From positions 95,945 to 159,944 of the forward strand of contig LJSV01000008.1 in assembly GCA_001314715.1 (NCBI GenBank): a stretch of DNA of 64,000 nt, written 5' to 3'. A model generated the notes under the pieces. That model had not been told where the DNA came from. It saw only the letters and a program-made list of their open reading frames with translations, and did no database searches. How positions within the stretch are numbered: position 1 is the first letter of the stretch; every line of letters begins with the position of its first letter. This document shows, in pieces, positions 26,437 through 36,514 of this stretch. Position numbers and translations under genes: made by a program. Source of the stretch: Rhodobacteraceae bacterium HLUCCA12 (GTDB lineage Bacteria > Pseudomonadota > Alphaproteobacteria > Rhodobacterales > Rhodobacteraceae).

Positions 26437-27426
26437 ATGGCCGCCAGGAAAGCCGCCGAGAAGCCCAATGTTTCGGGCGAGGACTTGCAACGCTACTACC
26501 GCGAGATGCTGCTTGTGCGCCGGTTCGAGGAAAAGGCCGGCCAGCTTTACGGCATGGGCCTGATCGGCGGCTTCTGCCATCTCTATATCGGGCAGGAAGC
26601 CGTTGTGGTCGGGTTGGCCGCAGCCGCGCGCGACGACGACAAGCAGATCACCAGCTATCGCGATCACGGGCACATGCTGGTCGCGGGCATGGACCCCAAG
26701 GGCGTCATGGCGGAACTGACGGGCCGCAAGGACGGCTATTCCCGCGGCAAGGGCGGCAGCATGCACATGTTCAGCCACGAGAAGCATTTCTATGGCGGAC
26801 ACGGGATCGTCGGCGCGCAGGTGCCGCTGGGCGCGGGACTGGCATTCGCCGATCGTTACCTGGGCAACGACCGGGTGACCTTCACCTATTTCGGCGATGG
26901 CGCCGCCAACCAGGGCCAGGTCTACGAGACTTATAACATGGCCAGGCTGTGGAACCTGCCCGTCGTTTTCGTGATCGAGAACAACCAGTATGCGATGGGC
27001 ACATCGACCAAGCGGTCAACCCGCTCGCCCAGCCTGTGGGAGCGTGGCGCAGCCTATGGCATCAAGGGCGAAATGGTCGACGGCATGGATGTGCTGGCCG
27101 TCAAGGCCGCCGGCGAAAAGGCGGTGGCGGCCTGTCGGGCGGGTGATGGCCCCTATATTCTGGAAATGATGACCTATCGCTACCGCGGACATTCGATGTC
27201 GGACCCGGCCAAGTACCGCAGCCGCGAGGAAGTGCAGAAGATGCGCGAGGAGCGTGACCCGATCGACCGGGTGCGCGAGTTGCTTGTCACCGGCAACCAT
27301 GCCAGCGACGATGACCTGAAGGCGATCGACAAGGAGATCAAGGCCATCGTCAGCGAGGCGGCCGATTTCGCCCGTGAAAGCCCCGAGCCGGATGCCGCCG
27401 AGCTCTGGACCGATGTATACGCCTGA
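26437..27426 (+). CDS. pdhA: Pyruvate dehydrogenase E1 component, alpha subunit
   Basis: A 329-residue subunit of the thiamine-diphosphate enzyme that decarboxylates pyruvate for the PDH complex. The TPP-binding motif runs from GDGAANQGQ to NNQYAMGTS (about 150-190). The phosphorylation-loop region [15 protein letters not shown] is conserved as in mitochondrial E1-alpha. GGGGGAGA precedes the ATG. First gene of pdhABC; pdhB follows after 14 bases. Confidence 0.96.
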   Translation: MAARKAAEKPNVSGEDLQRYYREMLLVRRFEEKAGQLYGMGLIGGFCHLYIGQEAVVVGLAAAARDDDKQITSYRDHGHMLVAGMDPKGVMAELTGRKDGYSRGKGGSMHMFSHEKHFYGGHGIVGAQVPLGAGLAFADRYLGNDRVTFTYFGDGAANQGQVYETYNMARLWNLPVVFVIENNQYAMGTSTKRSTRSPSLWERGAAYGIKGEMVDGMDVLAVKAAGEKAVAACRAGDGPYILEMMTYRYRGHSMSDPAKYRSREEVQKMREERDPIDRVRELLVTGNHASDDDLKAIDKEIKAIVSEAADFARESPEPDAAELWTDVYA

Positions 27427-27440
27427 GAGAGGGGCACGCC

Positions 27441-28853
27441 ATGGCAACCGAAATCCTGATGCCCGCCCTGTCGCCCACGATGGAAGAGGGCACGCTGGCC
27501 AAGTGGCTGGTCAAGGAGGGCGACAGCATCGAATCCGGCCAGATCATCGCCGAGATCGAGACCGACAAGGCGACGATGGAGTTCGAAGCCGTCGATGAAG
27601 GGGTCGTCGCAAAGCTTCTGGTGGCCGAGGGCACCGAAGGCGTGAAGGTCAACACCCCCATTGCGGTGCTGGCCGACGAGGGTGAAAGCCCCGAGGATGC
27701 GGCCTCCGCCGCCCGCGCGCCGGAGGCCGACAAGGCCGACGCGGGCGCCGAGGCGGCCCCGAAGCCGCAGGCCGAAGGGGCCACCGAGGCGCCCGCCCCC
27801 GCCCGTTCCGAATCCGCGTCGGACCAGGCGCCCGTTGCGGCCGTGGCCACCGACTGGCCCGATGACACGCCCACCCGCTCGCTGACCGTGCGCGAGGCCC
27901 TGCGCGAGGCCATGGCCGAAGAGATGCGCCGCGACGATACCGTCTGCCTGATGGGCGAGGAGGTCGGAGAATACGAAGGCGCCTACAAGATCAGCCAGGG
28001 TCTGCTGGACGAGTTCGGCGCCCGCCGGGTCGTGGACACCCCGATCACCGAGATGGGTTTTACCGGCATCGCGGTCGGCGCGGCCTGGGGCGGTCTGCGC
28101 CCGGTGGTCGAGTTCATGACGTTCAATTTCTCGATGCAGGCCATGGACCAGATCGTCAATTCGGCGGCCAAGACCCTTTACATGTCGGGCGGGCAAGTGC
28201 CCTGCCCGATCGTCTTTCGCGGCCCCAACGGTGCGGCGGCCCGTGTCGCGGCCCAGCACAGCCAGTGCTATGCGGCGTGGTACAGTCATGTTCCGGGCCT
28301 CAAGGTGGTCATGCCCTACACCGCCGCCGACGCCAAGGGGCTTCTGAAATCCGCCATCCGCGATCAGAACCCGGTGGTCTTTCTTGAGAACGAGATCCTC
28401 TACGGTCGATCCTTCGACGTGCCTGAAATCGACGACTACACCGTGCCCATCGGCAAGGCGCGTCTGGCACGCAAGGGCGACGACGTGACCATCGTGTCCT
28501 TCGGGATCGGGATGACCTATGCGATGGAGGCCGCCGACAGGCTGGCCGACGACGGGATCGAGGCCGAGGTGATCGACCTGCGCACCATACGTCCGATGGA
28601 TACCGACGCGATCCTGGCATCGGTGCTCAAGACCAACCGGCTCGTCACGGTCGAAGAGGGCTTCCCGCAGAACTCGGTCGGCAACCACATCACCGCGGTG
28701 GTGATGGAACGGGCTTTCGACTATCTCGACGCGCCGGTCATCAACCTGTGCGGCAAGGACGTGCCGATGCCCTATGCGGCAAACCTGGAAAAGCTGGCGC
28801 TGGTGACGACCGACGAGGTTGTCGAGGCCGTGCGAAAAGTCACCTACCGCTGA
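27441..28853 (+). CDS. pdhB: Pyruvate dehydrogenase E1 beta subunit with N-terminal lipoyl domain
   Basis: A 470-residue subunit. Residues 1-78 form a lipoyl domain with the modified lysine Lys43 in ETDKATME; residues 80-135 are an Ala/Glu/Pro-rich linker; from about 140 comes the transketolase-like E1-beta ([43 protein letters not shown]). The fusion of a lipoyl domain to E1-beta is an alphaproteobacterial trait. The first 370 bases are close to identical with the start of pdhC, including silent positions and the linker, which points to recent gene conversion. Confidence 0.96.
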   Translation: MATEILMPALSPTMEEGTLAKWLVKEGDSIESGQIIAEIETDKATMEFEAVDEGVVAKLLVAEGTEGVKVNTPIAVLADEGESPEDAASAARAPEADKADAGAEAAPKPQAEGATEAPAPARSESASDQAPVAAVATDWPDDTPTRSLTVREALREAMAEEMRRDDTVCLMGEEVGEYEGAYKISQGLLDEFGARRVVDTPITEMGFTGIAVGAAWGGLRPVVEFMTFNFSMQAMDQIVNSAAKTLYMSGGQVPCPIVFRGPNGAAARVAAQHSQCYAAWYSHVPGLKVVMPYTAADAKGLLKSAIRDQNPVVFLENEILYGRSFDVPEIDDYTVPIGKARLARKGDDVTIVSFGIGMTYAMEAADRLADDGIEAEVIDLRTIRPMDTDAILASVLKTNRLVTVEEGFPQNSVGNHITAVVMERAFDYLDAPVINLCGKDVPMPYAANLEKLALVTTDEVVEAVRKVTYR

Positions 28854-28864
28854 GGAGGCGCGCG

Positions 28865-30196
28865 ATGCCTGTGGAAATCCTGATGCCCGCCCTGTCGCCC
28901 ACGATGGAAGAGGGCACACTGGCCAAGTGGCTGGTCAAGGAAGGCGACAGCGTCGAATCCGGCCAGATCATCGCCGAGATCGAAACCGACAAGGCGACGA
29001 TGGAGTTCGAAGCCGTCGACGAGGGAACGGTGGGCAAGATCCTCATTGCCGAGGGCACCGAAGGCGTGAAGGTCAACACCCCCATCGCCGTGCTGCTGGA
29101 AGAGGGCGAACGCGCGGCCGACATCGCGACGCCGCGCAAGACGGCGCGACCGGAGGCCGACAAGGCCGACGCGGGCGCCGAGGCGGCCCCCAAGCCGCAG
29201 GCCGAAGGGGCCTCCGAGGCGCCCGCCCCCGCCGGGACCGCCGCACCGCCGGCGCCCAGGGTCGAGGGCGAACGCCTCTTTGCCTCGCCGCTGGCGCGCC
29301 GGATCGCGGCCGAAAAGGGGCTGGAGCTGGCAGCGATCTCGGGCTCGGGGCCACGAGGCCGGATCGTGAAGGCCGATGTCGAGGCCGCCGCGTCCCGTCC
29401 GGAAGCCGCCGCCAAGGGCGCGAAAGTCGCGCCTGCCGCTGCGCCGGCCGCGGCGGCGCCCTCGGGTGCCTCGGCCGAAACGGTTCTCAAGATGTTCGAG
29501 GGCCGCGAGATCGACGAGGTCAAGCTCGACGGTATGCGCCGGACCGTCGCCGCCCGCCTGAGCGAGGCCAAGCAGACGATCCCGCATTTCTACCTGCGCC
29601 GTTGCGTGCGCATCGACGCGCTTTTGGATTTCCGGGCGCAGCTCAATGCCCAGCTCGCCGCGCGCGAGGTCAAGCTGTCGGTCAATGATTTCATCATCAA
29701 GGCCTGCGCCCTGGCGCTGCAAGCGGTGCCTGATGCCAATGCGGTCTGGGCCGGCGACCGGATCTTGCGGCTCAAGCCGTCCGATGTGGCCGTCGCCGTG
29801 GCGGTCGATGGCGGGCTGTTCACCCCGGTGATCAAGGATGCCCATCTCAAGACCCTTTCGGCGCTGTCCGCCGAGATGAAGGACCTGGCCGGGCGGGCGC
29901 GCGCGCGCAAGCTTGCCCCCCAAGAATACCAGGGCGGCAGTTTCGCCATTTCGAACCTGGGCATGTACGGGATCGAGAATTTCGATGCCGTGATCAACCC
30001 GCCGCATGGTTCGATCCTGGCGGTCGGTGCCGGGCTCAGGCAACCGGTCGTCGATGAACAGGGGGCCCTGTCGGTGGCCACGGTCATGTCGATGACGCTG
30101 TCGGTCGATCATCGGGTGATCGACGGAGCCCTGGGGGCGCAGTTCCTGTCCGCGATCATCGACAACCTGGAGAACCCGCTGGCGATGCTGGCGTGA
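28865..30196 (+). CDS. pdhC: Pyruvate dehydrogenase E2 (dihydrolipoamide acetyltransferase)
   Basis: A 443-residue core component. The lipoyl domain (1-78, Lys43) and the linker nearly repeat those of pdhB. The peripheral subunit-binding domain is at about 137-173 ([24 protein letters not shown]). The catalytic domain (about 215-443) holds the N-terminal [13 protein letters not shown] strand and the acetyltransferase motif [15 protein letters not shown] lies 6 bases before the ATG, 11 bases after pdhB. The E3 gene (lpd) is not in the window. Confidence 0.96.
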   Translation: MPVEILMPALSPTMEEGTLAKWLVKEGDSVESGQIIAEIETDKATMEFEAVDEGTVGKILIAEGTEGVKVNTPIAVLLEEGERAADIATPRKTARPEADKADAGAEAAPKPQAEGASEAPAPAGTAAPPAPRVEGERLFASPLARRIAAEKGLELAAISGSGPRGRIVKADVEAAASRPEAAAKGAKVAPAAAPAAAAPSGASAETVLKMFEGREIDEVKLDGMRRTVAARLSEAKQTIPHFYLRRCVRIDALLDFRAQLNAQLAAREVKLSVNDFIIKACALALQAVPDANAVWAGDRILRLKPSDVAVAVAVDGGLFTPVIKDAHLKTLSALSAEMKDLAGRARARKLAPQEYQGGSFAISNLGMYGIENFDAVINPPHGSILAVGAGLRQPVVDEQGALSVATVMSMTLSVDHRVIDGALGAQFLSAIIDNLENPLAMLA

Positions 30197-30317
30197 GCGG
30201 CATCCCCTGGGGCCGATCCAAGGCAGTTGCCAAGCAGGACGGGTTTGCCTAACACTCCGGGGCATTCCGCGCCGGAGACCTGGTGCTGGCCCCGACTGCG
30301 ACAAACGGAGCGGCCGC

Positions 30318-30875
30318 GTGAAGATAGAACAGACCGCGCTTCCCGGCGTGCTGATGCTGACGCCCCGGCGCTTTGGCGATGCGCGCGGTTTCTTCAGCGA
30401 AAGCTGGAACCGGCGCACGCTCGCGGACGCGGGGCTGCATTTGCCCGACTTCGTGCAGGACAACCATTCGTTTTCGCAAAAGCCCGGCACGCTGCGCGGT
30501 CTGCATTACCAGGCACCGCCCCATGCGCAGGGCAAGCTGGTGCGGTGCGGTCGCGGGCGTCTGCTGGATGTGGCGGTGGATATTCGCAAGGGCTCGCCGA
30601 CCTATGGCCGCTGGATCGCCGAAGAACTGACGTTCGAAAACGGTCGCCAACTCTGGATTCCGCCCGGCTTCCTGCATGGGTTCGTCACCCGCGCCCCCGA
30701 GACCGAGATTCTTTACAAATGCACCGCCTATTACGCGCCCGAAAGCGACGGGGCCGTGCGCTGGAACAGCCTGGGCATCGACTGGGGCGTGAGCGACCCG
30801 ATCCTGTCGGCCAAGGATGCCGAGGCGCCCGCCTTCGACGACTTCGTCAGCCCCTTTGTCTGGGAGGGCGCATGA
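30318..30875 (+). CDS. rfbC: dTDP-4-dehydrorhamnose 3,5-epimerase
   Basis: A 185-residue RmlC cupin enzyme, third step of dTDP-L-rhamnose synthesis. RGFFSESWN, the catalytic His63 in LRGLHYQ, and PPGFLHGF are family signatures; Tyr near 134 (CTAYY) is the likely partner. The start is GTG at 30318 with a weak upstream GGAG. First gene of the rfbCBDA unit, where each following gene overlaps its predecessor by four bases. Confidence 0.96.
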   Translation: MKIEQTALPGVLMLTPRRFGDARGFFSESWNRRTLADAGLHLPDFVQDNHSFSQKPGTLRGLHYQAPPHAQGKLVRCGRGRLLDVAVDIRKGSPTYGRWIAEELTFENGRQLWIPPGFLHGFVTRAPETEILYKCTAYYAPESDGAVRWNSLGIDWGVSDPILSAKDAEAPAFDDFVSPFVWEGA

Positions 30876-31912
30876 AGCTTCTGGTCACGGGGGGTGCGGG
30901 GTTCATCGGGTCGGCCGTTGTGCGGCAGGCGGTGGCCGATGGTCACGCGGTGATCAATGTGGATTGCCTGACCTATGCCGCCTGTCTCGAAAACCTCGCA
31001 AGCGTGGCGGATGACCCGCTCTATACCTTCGAAAAGGTCGACATCCGCGATGGGGCGGCGCTGGAAAGGGTCTTTGCGCAGCACCGACCCGACGCGGTCA
31101 TGCACCTGGCCGCCGAAAGCCATGTCGATCGCTCGATCGACGGCCCCGGCGCGTTCATCGACACCAACATCACCGGCACCTATATCCTGCTCGAAGCCGC
31201 CTTGCGCCACTGGCAAGCGTCGGGCCGGCGCGAGGGCTTTCGCTTTCATCATATCTCGACCGACGAGGTGTTCGGCAGCCTCGGCCCCAAGGGACAGTTC
31301 ACCGAGGAAACGCCCTATGACCCGCGCAGCCCCTATTCGGCATCCAAGGCCGCCAGCGATCACCTGGTGCGCGCCTGGCATCACACCTATGGCCTGCCGG
31401 TTGTCCTGACCAATTGTTCCAACAACTATGGCCCCTTCCATTTTCCGGAAAAGCTGATCCCGGTGGTGATCCTGAACGCGCTGGCGGGCAAGCCGATCCC
31501 GGTTTACGGGCAGGGGCGGAACGTGCGCGACTGGCTCTTTGTCGAAGACCACGCGCGGGCGCTCTTGCTGGTGGTGCAAGAGGGCGCGAACGGGCGAAGT
31601 TACAACATCGGCGGGGAAAGCGAGATCGCGAATATCGACCTGGTGCACCGCATCTGCGCCATTCTGGACCGCCGCCGCCCCGGCAACGCGCCCCATGATC
31701 GCCTGATCGAGTTCGTGGCCGATCGACCGGGCCACGATCTGCGCTATGCCATCGACCCGTCGCGCATCCGCGATGAGCTGGGCTGGCGGCCATCAGTCGC
31801 ACTGGATGAAGGGCTAGAGCGCACGGTGGACTGGTATCTTGCCAACGAGGCCTGGTGGCGCCCGCTGCAAGCGCGCCAGGGGATCGGCGAACGGCTGGGG
31901 ACGGGCCGGTGA
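30872..31912 (+). CDS. rfbB: dTDP-glucose 4,6-dehydratase
   Basis: A 346-residue extended SDR enzyme, second step of dTDP-L-rhamnose synthesis. GGAGFIGS binds [12 protein letters not shown] holds the active-site Asp-Glu pair; YSASKAASD has the Tyr-x3-Lys pair. [12 protein letters not shown] and FVADRPGHD are typical RmlB strands. The start overlaps the rfbC stop (ATGA), and GGAGG lies just upstream. Confidence 0.96.
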   Translation: MKLLVTGGAGFIGSAVVRQAVADGHAVINVDCLTYAACLENLASVADDPLYTFEKVDIRDGAALERVFAQHRPDAVMHLAAESHVDRSIDGPGAFIDTNITGTYILLEAALRHWQASGRREGFRFHHISTDEVFGSLGPKGQFTEETPYDPRSPYSASKAASDHLVRAWHHTYGLPVVLTNCSNNYGPFHFPEKLIPVVILNALAGKPIPVYGQGRNVRDWLFVEDHARALLLVVQEGANGRSYNIGGESEIANIDLVHRICAILDRRRPGNAPHDRLIEFVADRPGHDLRYAIDPSRIRDELGWRPSVALDEGLERTVDWYLANEAWWRPLQARQGIGERLGTGR

Positions 31913-32754
31913 GCTTGCTGGTGTTCGGCCAGAGCGGTCAGGTGGCAAGGGCGCTGGCGCGGCTTGCGCCCGAGGCGGTCTTCCTGCCCCGCAGCGCCGC
32001 CGACCTGTCGGACCCCGATGCCTGCGCCGCGGCGATCCATGCCAAGCGCCCCGGCGCGGTGATCAATGCCGCCGCCTGGACCGCCGTCGATACGGCCGAG
32101 GCCGACGAGGCCGCCGCCGCCGTCATCAATGCCGCCGCCCCTGCCGCGATGGCGCGTGCCTGCGCGGAACTGGCGATTCCGTTCCTGACCATCTCGACCG
32201 ATTACGTTTTTGACGGCTCGGGCGACACGCCATGGACACCCGATGCCCCGACCGCGCCGATCAATGCCTACGGCCGTTCGAAACGCGCGGGTGAGCGGGC
32301 GGTGCAGGCCGCTGGCGGGCAGGCGGCGATCCTGCGCACAAGCTGGGTGTTCTCGTCCGAGGGGGCAAATTTCCTCAAGACCATGCTGCGCCTGTCCGAG
32401 ACGCGAGACGCCCTCGATGTGGTTGACGACCAGATCGGCGGGCCGACCCCGGCCGAGTCGATTGCCCGCGCCGCGCTGACGATCACCGACGCCATGGCGC
32501 GGGGCCGTCCCGGCGGGATCTGGCATATCGCCGGGCGGCCCTATGTCAGTTGGGCCGGATTCGCCGAGTGGATCTTTGCCTGCGCCGGCCGCAAGGTTAC
32601 GGTGAACCCGATCCCGACCGCAGCCTGGCCGACCCCCGCCCCCCGTCCGCTGAATTCGCGGCTGGACTGCACCACACTTGCGCGCGACTTCGCTTTGGGC
32701 CAGCCGGACTGGAAGGCCCAGGCCCGCGCAGATATTCGAAGGTTGCTTGCATGA
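31909..32754 (+). CDS. rfbD: dTDP-4-dehydrorhamnose reductase
   Basis: A 281-residue SDR reductase, last step to dTDP-L-rhamnose. The N-terminus is [35 protein letters not shown] and YGRSKRAGE (Tyr-x3-Lys) are diagnostic of RmlD. The start is GTG at 31909, overlapping the rfbB stop in GTGA. Confidence 0.95.
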   Translation: MSLLVFGQSGQVARALARLAPEAVFLPRSAADLSDPDACAAAIHAKRPGAVINAAAWTAVDTAEADEAAAAVINAAAPAAMARACAELAIPFLTISTDYVFDGSGDTPWTPDAPTAPINAYGRSKRAGERAVQAAGGQAAILRTSWVFSSEGANFLKTMLRLSETRDALDVVDDQIGGPTPAESIARAALTITDAMARGRPGGIWHIAGRPYVSWAGFAEWIFACAGRKVTVNPIPTAAWPTPAPRPLNSRLDCTTLARDFALGQPDWKAQARADIRRLLA

Positions 32755-33662
32755 CACAGACACCGCGCAAGGGCATCATCCTCGCCGGGGGCACCGGCAC
32801 ACGGCTCTGGCCCGTAACGCTGGCGGTGTCGAAGCAGCTGTTGCCGATCTATGACAAGCCGATGATCTATTATCCGCTTTCGGTCCTGATGCTGGCCGGA
32901 ATCCGCGAGATCGCAATCATCACCACCCTAGAAGATCAGGCCCAGTTCCAGCGGCTTTTGGGCGACGGCGACACCTGGGGCCTGCGCTTTACCTGGATCA
33001 CGCAGCCCTCGCCCGACGGGCTGGCGCAGGCCTATCTGCTTGCCGCCGACTTCCTGGACGGCGCGCCCTCGGCCATGGTTCTGGGCGACAACATCTTTTT
33101 CGGCCACGGCCTGCCCGAGGTTCTGGCCGCCGCCGATGCTCGTGTCGAGGGCGGCACGGTCTTTGGCTATCACGTCACCGACCCCGAGCGTTACGGCGTC
33201 GTCGATTTCGCCGACGATGGCACGGTGCGCGCCATCGTCGAGAAACCGGCCATCGCGCCCTCGCCCTATGCGGTGACCGGGCTCTATTTCCTGGACGGGC
33301 GGGCCCCGGAACTGGCGGCGCAGGTAAAGCCATCGGCGCGCGGCGAGCTTGAGATCACCTCGCTGCTGGACTTGTATCTGGCCCATGGGGCGCTGCATGT
33401 CGAACGCATGGGTCGCGGTTTCGCCTGGCTGGACACGGGCACCCACGCCAGCCTGCTGGATGCCGGAAACTTCGTGCGCACCCTGACCGACCGGCAGGGC
33501 CTGCAAGTCGGATCGCCCGACGAAATCGCCTTTCGCAACGGCTGGATCGATGCGGACGCGCTTGACGCGCGGGCAGCCCTGTTTGCCAAGACGGCCTATG
33601 GCCAATACCTGCACCAGATCGCTGCGCAGTCTCGCGCAGGGGGTTTCGGGTTCCCTGGCTGA
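32751..33662 (+). CDS. rfbA: Glucose-1-phosphate thymidylyltransferase
   Basis: A 303-residue nucleotidyltransferase, first step of the pathway. KGIILAGGTGTRLWPVT is the nucleotide motif; KQLLPIYDKPMIYYPL and LGDNIFFGHG are RmlA signatures; EKPAIAPSPYAVTGLYF covers the sugar site. It overlaps the rfbD stop (ATGA) and ends the operon. About 256 AT-richer bases follow without a recognisable gene. The rhamnose is presumably used for surface polysaccharide. Confidence 0.96.
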   Translation: MTQTPRKGIILAGGTGTRLWPVTLAVSKQLLPIYDKPMIYYPLSVLMLAGIREIAIITTLEDQAQFQRLLGDGDTWGLRFTWITQPSPDGLAQAYLLAADFLDGAPSAMVLGDNIFFGHGLPEVLAAADARVEGGTVFGYHVTDPERYGVVDFADDGTVRAIVEKPAIAPSPYAVTGLYFLDGRAPELAAQVKPSARGELEITSLLDLYLAHGALHVERMGRGFAWLDTGTHASLLDAGNFVRTLTDRQGLQVGSPDEIAFRNGWIDADALDARAALFAKTAYGQYLHQIAAQSRAGGFGFPG

Positions 33663-33918
33663 TCGCCCGGCCATTGCCGATGCTGACAGGCGCGCAAGGC
33701 ACCGACCGTGAAACAACGGTGGAAAAAGATGTGATTCAAGTGTACCTTTAATATTAATGCACAAATATTCCAGACTCGATGCAGTCAATGCTTTCGGTCG
33801 GGTCTGGACCATGCGATTTTCAGAGACTGGATGCTTCATTGACAGATCAGATTTTTCGAACGGGCCGGAAAACCCAGGGCACATCCTGTAACGTCCGTCC
33901 CTTGGCGGAGGTGCGCAC

Positions 33919-34290
33919 ATGAATCCCGATGCCTTTCGACTGGAACTGGACCATGAACGCCGTGTCGGCGTCTCGCCCCGGCTGTCGGTCTTTCGACGCA
34001 ATGCAACGGCGTGGGAGCTGTTGTTGCTGCTCGCCAGCGAGTCCGACTCGGCCTCGGACGGGCTTTATGACCTTGTCGGGCGCGTCCACACCGATCATCT
34101 GAGCGATCCGGCGCTTCTGAAATTCATCCGCGACCGTCGCAAGGACGGGATGCTGCATTTCGAGCCGCATGAGAAACGCAGCAAATGGCGCATCCGGCTG
34201 GATGAGGATGTCCTGGACGAGCTTAAAATGACGCTCGCCGTGCGCAACCGCCTGATCTGCAAAGACACACGCAAGGCCACACGCGCGTAA
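33919..34290 (+). CDS. Hypothetical protein, 123 aa
   Basis: I do not recognise this protein. It is charged, without signal peptide or membrane segment, and has a helical pattern (TAWELLLLLASESDSASDGLYDLVGRV, then DPALLKFIRDRRKDGMLHFEP) that could be a small winged-helix fold; this is only an impression. CGGAGG lies 8 bases before the ATG, supporting a real gene. It converges on the next gene, 80 bases away, and follows the rhamnose operon after a 256-base gap with AT-rich sequence. Confidence 0.65.
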   Translation: MNPDAFRLELDHERRVGVSPRLSVFRRNATAWELLLLLASESDSASDGLYDLVGRVHTDHLSDPALLKFIRDRRKDGMLHFEPHEKRSKWRIRLDEDVLDELKMTLAVRNRLICKDTRKATRA

Positions 34291-34370
34291 TCAGGCTTTC
34301 GATCACCTGGCTGGCCACGGCCTGATCGCGCCTGTTCCGACAACGGCAGCGGCGCGGCGATGGCTGATAC

Positions 34371-34778
34371 CTATTCTGCGGCTTGCGCCAGGCTCGGCCC
34401 GTCGCGGTCTTTGCGAACCGGACGCTCGCGTGCCCGGCGCAGCCGGTCGCGGTCGCCCCAGATCGACAGGCAGACATAATCGCGCCCATCCTCGCTGAGA
34501 TGCGCGGGGCAGATTTCAACGACGCGCACGCGCAAATCCGTTCCCTGCGAGAGGGCCGGCGCGACCAGCTCGGCGGCTTCCGGGCGCAGGTGCCCAAGCG
34601 GCACCCGGCGCGCCCGGCGCCCCACAAGTGGCAACCACATGCCATGACGCCAGATCGAGGCCCGCACCGTGCCTTCGGCTTCGGCCTCCAGTTCGACGGC
34701 ATCGCCCAGTTCCAGCCCCAGGGACGGGGGCGTTTCCGCCGCTGGCAGCAGTGGCGTCTTGTGAAGGATGACTTGCAT
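34371..34778 (-). CDS. Hypothetical protein, 135 aa
   Basis: Not recognised. The first 95 residues look like a small beta-rich domain (GDAVELEAEAEGTVRASIW, RRARRVPLGHL, LRVRVVEICPAHLSEDGRDYVCLSIWG) and the tail is basic (DRDRLRRARERPVRKDRDG). No signal peptide. The ATG at 34778 has AAAGACAGG upstream at fair spacing. It is convergent with the preceding gene and divergent from the M81 operon, whose promoter lies about 150 bases to its right. Confidence 0.6.
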   Translation of the reverse strand: MQVILHKTPLLPAAETPPSLGLELGDAVELEAEAEGTVRASIWRHGMWLPLVGRRARRVPLGHLRPEAAELVAPALSQGTDLRVRVVEICPAHLSEDGRDYVCLSIWGDRDRLRRARERPVRKDRDGPSLAQAAE

Positions 34779-34931
34779 GGCCTGTCTTTCTTCTGCCGAT
34801 TCCGGGCGGTCCCCAGTATCGGGGCCGCGCTTGTCTTTGGTTGCGCCATGCTATCGCCTTCGCCGCGATTCGTAAAAGGCTGGCGACGTGATGGGCGGAA
34901 ATCCTCTCATGTTCGCCACCCCTGACGGCGA

Positions 34932-34961
34932 TTGACACGGGCCACATCACACCGCTAGGAA
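34932..34961 (+). promoter_or_regulatory. Sigma-70-like promoter of the first M81 unit
   Basis: TTGACA (34932-34937) and TAGGAA (34956-34961) are separated by 18 bases. The same layout (TTGACA, 18 bases, GCTAGG) occurs before the ABC transporter unit at 39002-39031. Start of transcription is expected near 34968, inside the first operator. Confidence 0.75.
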
Positions 34962-34963
34962 TT

Positions 34964-34997
34964 GTTCGTATTGTGAACATATATCCGCTTTGCGAAC
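34964..34997 (+). promoter_or_regulatory. Tandem IclR-type operators before the first M81 gene
   Basis: Site 1 is GTTCGTATTGTGAAC (34964-34978), palindromic at its ends and extended to TGTTC...GAACA. Site 2 is ATCCGCTTTGCGAAC (34983-34997), a weaker copy starting exactly 19 bases later. Both lie over and just after the predicted start point, a position suited to repression. The same pair with the same spacing occurs at 39033-39066, on the other side of an IclR-family gene. Confidence 0.75.
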
Positions 34998-35017
34998 AAA
35001 TTGTCAGGAGCCCGCCC

Positions 35018-36514
35018 GTGACACCCCCGCACCGTCTTGCCGTCGCGCGGCTGTGGTATGAAGCAAACAGCTTCAACCCGATTCCACGGACCCTGCGCGA
35101 TTTCGCGGCCCGCGAATGGGTTACGGGACCGCAGGCGCGCGCGCTCTATGCCGGAACGGCCACGGAAATGGGCGCCGTGGTCGCGTTCGAGCGCGGCACG
35201 CCGGGTTGGCAGGTGGATTACCTGCGCTGCACATCGGCGCCGCCCGGCGGCCCGGTGGAGCAGGCCGATCTGGATCGCATCCATGATGAAATCGTCGCCG
35301 GCATCGCGGCCGGCCGGTTCGATGCGGTCTACCTGTCGCTGCATGGGGCGGTGATCGGCACGCGCGATCTGCACCCCGACCTGACCCTTTTGCGCCGCAT
35401 CCGCGCCGCGGTCGGCCCCGATGTGCCTGTGGCGGCCAGTTTCGACATGCACGCCTGTCTTGCGCCCGCGCTTGCGCCGCTTCTGGACGTGGCGACGATC
35501 TATCGCACCTATCCGCATGTCGATATGGCGCAGACCGCCGCGCGCGCGCTCGATCTGCTGCGACGCCGGGCCGAAGGGGCGATCGGGACCGCCGTGACCC
35601 TGCGCCCGGTTCCGATGCTGCCGCCCAGCCATGACATGCGATCCGACAGCGGGCCGATGGCCGAACTTCTGACGCTTGCCCGACAGGCTGAAACCGCCCC
35701 CGGCATTCATCATGTCGACATCGCAGGGGGCTTTTCCTTTGCCGATACGCCGGCGGCGCATGCCTCGATCGCCATCTGCCATGAGCCCGGCACAGACACG
35801 TCCGACGTGGCCGGGCACCTGGCGCAAGAGGCGTTGAAGCGCCACGCCGCGTTTCAGCCCGCCCTGCCCGGCCCTGACGCCGGGCTGGATCAGGCCCTCG
35901 CCGCCTTGGCCGGCGGCGCGCACCAACCCGTCGCCGTGATCGACGCCGCCGACAACCCGCTGTCAGGCGGTATCGGGGATACGACCGGGCTGTTTCGCGC
36001 GGTGCGTGCACGCGCGCCGGATGTTCCGGTCGTGTTCGCGTTTTTCCATGACCCCGACCTGGTCGCGCACGCGCACGCCCTGGGCGAAGGCGCCGCGATC
36101 AGTGCCCGGCTGGGCGGGCGGATCGCCCCGCAATTCGGCGCCCCGGTCGCGTTCGACGGCGTCGTGGCCCGGTTGACAGACGGGCATTTTCGCAACACCG
36201 GGCCGATGGAACGCGGCATGCCCGTGGCACTGGGGCGCACCGCCGTGCTGCAATCGGGCGCGCTGAAGGTGGTGATCTCGGAAACCTGCCAAAGCGCCAA
36301 CGATCCCGGTTGGTGCGATCTCCATGGCATCGACCTGTCGCAAACCGCGCTCTTCTGCGTCAAGGCCAAGAACCATTTTCGCGCGGCCTTCGCCCCCCAT
36401 TGCGGCGCGATCGTTACCGTGGATGCACCCGGCCCCGCCCCGGCGGATCAGACGATCCTGCCGTTTCGCCATGTTCCGCACCATTTCCTGGTGCCCCAAC
36501 AGGTGTCACCATGA
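35018..36514 (+). CDS. M81 family (MlrC-like) metallohydrolase 1
   Basis: A 498-residue protein of peptidase family M81, whose studied member MlrC opens linearised microcystin. Residues 14-19 read YEANSF where most family members have HETNTF, so the first His is Tyr here while the Glu is kept. SLHGAVIG (about 116), SFDMHACL (about 146) and YRTYPHVD (about 167) carry the expected metal-binding Asp/His residues. A C-terminal domain follows from about 300. The start is GTG at 35018, with AGGAG 7 bases upstream. The gene has IclR-type operators before it and overlaps the flavoprotein gene by four bases. Substrate unknown. Confidence 0.85.
   Translation: MTPPHRLAVARLWYEANSFNPIPRTLRDFAAREWVTGPQARALYAGTATEMGAVVAFERGTPGWQVDYLRCTSAPPGGPVEQADLDRIHDEIVAGIAAGRFDAVYLSLHGAVIGTRDLHPDLTLLRRIRAAVGPDVPVAASFDMHACLAPALAPLLDVATIYRTYPHVDMAQTAARALDLLRRRAEGAIGTAVTLRPVPMLPPSHDMRSDSGPMAELLTLARQAETAPGIHHVDIAGGFSFADTPAAHASIAICHEPGTDTSDVAGHLAQEALKRHAAFQPALPGPDAGLDQALAALAGGAHQPVAVIDAADNPLSGGIGDTTGLFRAVRARAPDVPVVFAFFHDPDLVAHAHALGEGAAISARLGGRIAPQFGAPVAFDGVVARLTDGHFRNTGPMERGMPVALGRTAVLQSGALKVVISETCQSANDPGWCDLHGIDLSQTALFCVKAKNHFRAAFAPHCGAIVTVDAPGPAPADQTILPFRHVPHHFLVPQQVSP

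Noticed and set aside
33919..34778. Toxin-antitoxin pair
   Set aside because: The two genes are convergent, do not overlap, and neither resembles a known toxin or antitoxin.
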